DNA of 46,403 nucleotides from Cohnella luojiensis (GTDB taxonomy: Bacteria > Bacillota > Bacilli > Paenibacillales > Paenibacillaceae). A program made the translations under genes and the position numbers. Below the pieces are notes generated by a model. That model was not told the origin of the DNA. It was given only the letters and a program-made list of their open reading frames with translations, and ran no database searches. Location: the NCBI RefSeq assembly GCF_004564235.1, contig NZ_SOMN01000040.1, positions 1 through 46,403 of the forward strand. The letters run 5' to 3'. Position 1 is the first letter of the stretch; the number at the start of each line of letters is the position of its first letter. Below are positions 42,974-46,403 of the stretch, piece by piece.

Positions 42974-43714
42974 TTGGCCACCTGGTCAGCTTTATTCAAA
43001 AAGGATTTTCGATTAACGAGAACTGTTTTTTTCGTCGGGCTTGTCATTAACTTCTTGATTTTATCCTTAACGTTGTTCGTGGATGTGAATACTGGCGATA
43101 ACCTATACCTGTTTATACCCTTGGTAGTCGCTATTGCGTTTCATATTCTATATCTTCCGATCTTATTGTTTATCAGTTTGAAAACGGAGGCTAATCACCT
43201 GCACCTCTGGCTGCATAATCCCCGATCGGCCGCCGCCTTGCTCCTAAGCAAGGTACTGAATGGGATTGTCATGGCGGTTGTATCCTTAGTAGTCCTATAT
43301 TCGATGGCGGGATCGTTGATTATTTCAAGGTTCGAATTAATCGAAGCGTATTGGACGGATACTTGGACGGCGGGACTGCTGATTTTTCCTCATATTCTGA
43401 TGATCTCCATTATGTTCGGCGTCTGGGTGATCCTCTTATGGTCGTTATACCACGCGCTTAAATACAGAATCGGGCGTTGGACCTGGTTAGCGCTTCTTGG
43501 AGCGGTCATCCTGCCCACCTGGATTGCTGCCCTAATCGATTCTACTGACCTATTCAAGCAATTAACGCAATGGGGAAGCATGGAACTGAATTTTACGACT
43601 TTCTTGATGGACCCTATACCCTTATATGCTGGAGAATATCTGTATCATTTTATCGTTATCGTCGGATTGTTTTATTTAAGTACTTGGATCATCGATAGGA
43701 AAGTCGAGGTGTAA
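42974..43714 (+). CDS. ABC-2-type membrane permease-like protein
   Basis: 246 residues from TTG 42974 (GGGGAG upstream). Six helices starting TVFFVGLVINFLILSLTLFV; a long loop follows helix two (SLKTEANHLHLWLHNPRSAAALLLSKVLNGIV), typical of ABC-2 permeases. It is the first gene of an operon with a GntR regulator and an ATPase, so it should be the membrane part of that ABC system. Substrate unknown; YtrA-type systems respond to cell-wall antibiotics. Confidence 0.8.
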   Translation: MATWSALFKKDFRLTRTVFFVGLVINFLILSLTLFVDVNTGDNLYLFIPLVVAIAFHILYLPILLFISLKTEANHLHLWLHNPRSAAALLLSKVLNGIVMAVVSLVVLYSMAGSLIISRFELIEAYWTDTWTAGLLIFPHILMISIMFGVWVILLWSLYHALKYRIGRWTWLALLGAVILPTWIAALIDSTDLFKQLTQWGSMELNFTTFLMDPIPLYAGEYLYHFIVIVGLFYLSTWIIDRKVEV

Positions 43715-43720
43715 CGATGG

Positions 43721-44098
43721 ATGGATGAATTTAATACTTCAAAACCGATCTATCTGCAATTGGCGGATCGGATCAATCGACTGATTGTAAGTAAGGAGTT
43801 AAAAGCAGGCCAGAAGCTTCAATCTGTCCGCGACATGGCGCTATCCTACAACGTGAACCCGAATACGATTCAGCGTACTTACAGCGAACTGGAGCGTGAG
43901 GGCATTCTGGAAACGAGAAGAGGTCAAGGTACATTCGTCACGGAACAAGAGGATCGCTTGATTCAACTACGCGGGAATTTGAAAGAGGAGCAGATTCAAA
44001 CGTTTGTCCAGATCATGCAGGAAATGGGATACAGCTCAGATGAAATCATCTCGGGATTACAAGACCACTTGAACAAAAAGGATAAGGGAGATGCGTAA
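43721..44098 (+). CDS. GntR-family regulator, YtrA subgroup
   Basis: 125 residues. The winged helix (about 1-75; KPIYLQLADRINRLIV, KLQSVRDMALSYNVNPNTIQRTYSELEREGILETRRGQGTFV) is followed by only about 45 residues, the short effector-free tail of the YtrA subfamily. It probably represses its own operon through the AGTGTA/TACACT repeat upstream. GAGGTG lies ahead of the start. The gene sits second in the operon, whereas ytrA in B. subtilis is first. Confidence 0.92.
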   Translation: MDEFNTSKPIYLQLADRINRLIVSKELKAGQKLQSVRDMALSYNVNPNTIQRTYSELEREGILETRRGQGTFVTEQEDRLIQLRGNLKEEQIQTFVQIMQEMGYSSDEIISGLQDHLNKKDKGDA

Positions 44099-44099
44099 T

Positions 44100-44789
44100 G
44101 TGATTGAATTTACTCATGTTTCTAAGATGTATAAGAAGCGATCCGCAATTAAGAACATTTCATTATCGTTACCCTTGGGTAAGATCATAGCCATTGTGGG
44201 CGAGAACGGCAGCGGAAAGTCAACGCTATTGAAGCTTATTGCGGGACTTTCGCATCCGACGAGCGGATCGGTAACCGTTAATGGAGAAATCGCGAATCGA
44301 AGAATCGGCAAGCTCGTTTCTTACTTATCGGATCATGATTCTTTTTATCCCCTATTCACGATTAGAGAAGCGCTGGCCTTTCAGGCTTCGCAATTTCCTG
44401 ACTTTAATAGAGCTAAGGCTGAAGAAATCATGAGGTATCTGCAGCTAGAACCGGATAAGAGAATCAGAGATCTCTCCATAGGAAATCGCGGCCGATTAAA
44501 AATTGTTCTTACTCTAGCCAGAGATGTGCCTTACATCCTATTGGATGAACCGTTATCCGGACTTGATCCGATGGTGCGACAATCTATCGTGAAGGGAATG
44601 ATCTCCTATGTCGACTTGGAATCTCAGACGCTAGTCATGACGAGCCATGAGATAACGGAAATCGAATCGATATTAGACAGCTTCATAGCCATCAGAGACG
44701 GGTCATTGATTAGAATGGCCGATGTCGAGGAATTACACGAATCAGAGGGACTTGGTATAACGGAGTGGATGAAGAAGACTTATGTCTAA
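44100..44789 (+). CDS. ABC transporter ATP-binding protein, YtrB-like
   Basis: 229 residues from GTG 44100, nine bases after AAGGGAG; ATG 44091 abuts that site and is unlikely to be used. Walker A GENGSGKST, Walker B YILLDEPLSGLDP and switch His in MTSHEI are present. The signature is LSIGNRGRLKI rather than LSGGQ, as in other exporters of this subgroup. It overlaps the stop of the regulator gene region and powers the permease encoded at 42974. Confidence 0.9.
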   Translation: MIEFTHVSKMYKKRSAIKNISLSLPLGKIIAIVGENGSGKSTLLKLIAGLSHPTSGSVTVNGEIANRRIGKLVSYLSDHDSFYPLFTIREALAFQASQFPDFNRAKAEEIMRYLQLEPDKRIRDLSIGNRGRLKIVLTLARDVPYILLDEPLSGLDPMVRQSIVKGMISYVDLESQTLVMTSHEITEIESILDSFIAIRDGSLIRMADVEELHESEGLGITEWMKKTYV

Positions 44790-44814
44790 ATATAAAGAAG
44801 GAGGATCTACCAAA

Positions 44815-45216
44815 ATGAACGAGGTCTCGTTGTTTCGTCTTTATTTGCTGAGGGCGATGTACCTTCTTATCGTCGTGGGGCTCGGTATCGTAGTATGGCC
44901 AGGAGTCATCTACCGAGAGGAGCCTTGGGAACTGATGGAAGGAGTGGTCCAATGCATATTGGTCGCCTTTTCGGCTCTGTCAGTCCTGGGCCTGCGGTAT
45001 CCGCTGCAGATGCTGCCTTTGCTCCTATGGGAATTGGTGTGGAAGTTGATCTGGCTGATCGTCGTTGCGCTCCCATTGTGGTCCGCCGGTCAAATGGACG
45101 AATCAACCTTGGCGATCGCCTCATCCTGCTTGTGGGTCGTGATTATTCCTTTCGTCATTCCTTGGCGCTATGTGTTTGCTCACTACGTGAAGAAGCGCGG
45201 AGATCGGTGGCGCTGA
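44815..45216 (+). CDS. Four-helix membrane protein of the YtrA-like operon
   Basis: 133 residues from ATG 44815 (AAGGAGG upstream; the frame opens at 44782 inside the previous gene). Four hydrophobic segments: LYLLRAMYLLIVVGLGIVV, VVQCILVAFSALSVLGL, LLWELVWKLIWLIVVALPLW and LAIASSCLWVVIIPFVIPW, ending KKRGDRWR. No family is recognised with confidence. Position suggests an accessory membrane subunit or an unrelated passenger. Confidence 0.7.
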   Translation: MNEVSLFRLYLLRAMYLLIVVGLGIVVWPGVIYREEPWELMEGVVQCILVAFSALSVLGLRYPLQMLPLLLWELVWKLIWLIVVALPLWSAGQMDESTLAIASSCLWVVIIPFVIPWRYVFAHYVKKRGDRWR

Positions 45217-45270
45217 GCGAAGCTGGACATGTAATTTTAATCAAAAATATATATAAGAAGGAGACAAAAA

Positions 45271-45954
45271 ATGAATAGCAACAGGCAAAGAGCAAAAATT
45301 GTGGGGGTACTGTTTATACTTGCGGCCGTTACTGCGATAATAGGTCTGCTTTTATACGATCCGATTCTAAATGGTCCCGATTACCTGATTAAAGGTTCCG
45401 AACATTCCAACCAGGTGATACTGGGAGCGCTTATGGAGTTAATTCTTGTCGTTTCCGCGGTTGGTACTGCAACTACAATGTTTCCACTTTTAAGAAAATA
45501 TAACGAAACGATAGCTCTTTGGCATGTTTGCTTCAGGTTTCTGGAGGCGGTCATCATTACTGTCGGCGTAATCAGCGTACTGTCCCTATTGACCTTAAGC
45601 CGGGAATTCGTAGCAGCGGGAGCCCCGGATACCGCCTCTTTTCAAGCTTCAGGTATATTATTAAAAGCAATACATGACTGGACCTTTCTGCTTGGGCCTC
45701 TTTTCATGCTGGGCATCAACACGATGATGTACAGTTATATCTTTTATAAATCCAAGCTCGTACCCCGGTTTATACCCATCTTGGGTATGACAGGGGCAAC
45801 TCTTGTTTTTATTAATGCCTTGTTAGTAATGTTCGGTGTAGTTGAACAAATTTCTGTTTGGGGGCTATTGGCGCTGCCAATAGCAGCTAATGAAATGATC
45901 CTCGCGGTATGGCTCATCGTTAAAGGATTCAATATTAAGGAGGAATACTTATAA
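45271..45954 (+). CDS. DUF4386-family membrane protein
   Basis: 227 residues with six helices; family landmarks include [54 protein letters not shown] and [16 protein letters not shown]. Function unknown. AAGGAGAC precedes ATG 45271. The gene is followed by a quinone-oxidoreductase start, overlapping it by ATAA, a known gene pairing in Bacillota as far as I recall. The stop TAA is at 45952-45954. Confidence 0.88.
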   Translation: MNSNRQRAKIVGVLFILAAVTAIIGLLLYDPILNGPDYLIKGSEHSNQVILGALMELILVVSAVGTATTMFPLLRKYNETIALWHVCFRFLEAVIITVGVISVLSLLTLSREFVAAGAPDTASFQASGILLKAIHDWTFLLGPLFMLGINTMMYSYIFYKSKLVPRFIPILGMTGATLVFINALLVMFGVVEQISVWGLLALPIAANEMILAVWLIVKGFNIKEEYL

Positions 45955-46151
45955 AAGCAATTGTAGCAACAAAATACGGATCACCTGAGGTTCTTCAGCT
46001 CAAAGAGGTCGACAAACCTACGCCAAATGACAATGAAATATTGGTAAAAGTGCATGCGACAACCGTAAACGCCGGGGACTGCAGGATGCGAAGCTTTACA
46101 GAATCAAGCCGAGAAAGCCCTTGCCTTCAGTCATGGGATGAATCGCCTTAG
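45951..46151 (+). pseudogene. 5' fragment of a second quinone oxidoreductase gene, cut by a TnpB element
   Basis: The frame from ATA 45951 reads [19 protein letters not shown] and then [17 protein letters not shown], the N-terminus of an MDR/QOR enzyme closely like the one at 21705. Homology ends around 46100, where element DNA begins; the frame then stops at TAG 46149. AAGGAGG (45937-45943) is exactly seven bases before ATA, and ATAA overlaps the DUF4386 stop. The gene is thus broken after about 49 codons; the 3' part may continue beyond the element outside the window. Confidence 0.75.
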
Positions 46152-46403
46152 GACAAGGGCTGTCTTTAAGCCTTTTTATACGAACATTTGTTTGGTATAA
46201 TATCCGTGAAGGAGGTGATAAGATGCAAACCATAACCGTTCAGATTCGCATATTTCCTGACAATCCCACATTGTTGCGCGAACATGGTAACGCATATATC
46301 GAAGCGACGAACCGACTCACCATGCAAGCAGAAAGAGCAGGAACATTCCCCCATCTAACATCTAAAGACATTGAAGCGAAGCTGCCTTCAGCGGTACGGA
46401 ATC
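46101..46403 (+). mobile_element. Left part of a TnpB-encoding IS200/IS605-type element
   Basis: The left boundary is near 46100, just after CTTTACA in the disrupted oxidoreductase, consistent with 3' insertion at a short TTTAC-like target as in this superfamily. AGCCCTTG (46116-46123) and CAAGGGCT (46154-46161) form a subterminal stem enclosing a GGGATGAATCGCC word. An extended -10 TGGTATAAT (46192-46200) precedes tnpB. No tnpA is seen upstream, and the right end lies outside the window. Confidence 0.75.
46223..46403 (+). CDS. tnpB: RNA-guided endonuclease TnpB, N-terminal part
   Basis: At least 60 residues, running off the window. MQTITVQIRIFPDNPTLLREHG, YIEATNRLTMQAE and FPHLTSKDIEAKLPSAVRN match the N-terminal wedge region of the TnpB subgroup from Bacillota. 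The catalytic RuvC residues are not covered. AAGGAGGTGAT lies just before ATG 46223. TnpB uses an RNA from the element's right end to cut empty donor sites and so maintain the element. Confidence 0.8.
   Translation, partial: MQTITVQIRIFPDNPTLLREHGNAYIEATNRLTMQAERAGTFPHLTSKDIEAKLPSAVRN

Overview
The window looks like chromosomal DNA of a Gram-positive, endospore-forming member of Paenibacillaceae (Paenibacillus/Cohnella-like). The grounds are strong AGGAGG ribosome-binding sites, many lipoprotein-anchored ABC binding proteins, YesM/YesN-type two-component systems, a SleB-type hydrolase with a copper-amine-oxidase-like stalk domain, CcpA-type cre sites and very large modular secreted glycosidases. 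No rRNA, tRNA or CRISPR array was seen.

Layout. 0.2-2.6 kb: an N-terminally truncated DNA clamp (DnaN-like) gene, then a PadR regulator translationally coupled to a CPBP membrane protease, with a 26-bp perfect palindrome in the leader. 2.7-9.0 kb: a leftward sugar-uptake operon (binding protein, two permeases, YesM-like kinase, YesN-like regulator) whose promoter -35 overlaps a perfect cre site. 9.1-12 kb: acetyltransferase, a non-coding array of short dyad repeats, a Phd/YefM-like orphan, a small membrane protein and an HD-GYP protein. 12-17.7 kb: solitary fabF divergent from an MmyB-type regulator, ltrA-lrp, and two tandem YitT-like genes. 17.8-20.2 kb: a polar amino-acid/cystine-type ABC transporter. 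20.3-25.2 kb: cupin, a membrane protein/XRE/quinone-oxidoreductase operon, azoreductase, HxlR regulator and a luciferase-like oxidoreductase. 25.3-28.2 kb: two chemoreceptors, each behind a sigma-D-like promoter. 28.3-30 kb: two small conserved-looking proteins and a SleB-like hydrolase.

30-42.8 kb is a polysaccharide-degradation island. A leftward operon encodes two sugar ABC permeases, a binding protein and a GH76 (endo-alpha-1,6-mannanase-type) enzyme with three CBM6-like modules. After a DedA remnant and an ABC-F gene comes a rightward 1290-residue GH87-type alpha-1,3-glucanase with discoidin, CBM and Thr-Pro linker architecture. Mannan and alpha-1,3-glucan are fungal-wall polymers, so the island suggests mycolytic scavenging under carbon catabolite control.

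42.9-45.2 kb is a YtrA-like GntR/ABC operon with a matching inverted-repeat operator. 45.3-46.4 kb holds a DUF4386 gene followed by a quinone-oxidoreductase gene cut off by the left part of a TnpB-encoding (IS200/IS605-type) element that runs off the window.

The most unusual observation is that both quinone-oxidoreductase genes (21705 and 45951) appear to begin with an AUA codon, at the same place in the protein, seven bases after AAGGAGG, and overlapping the upstream stop as ATAA. All protein assignments come from reading motifs and remembered families; no database search was run.
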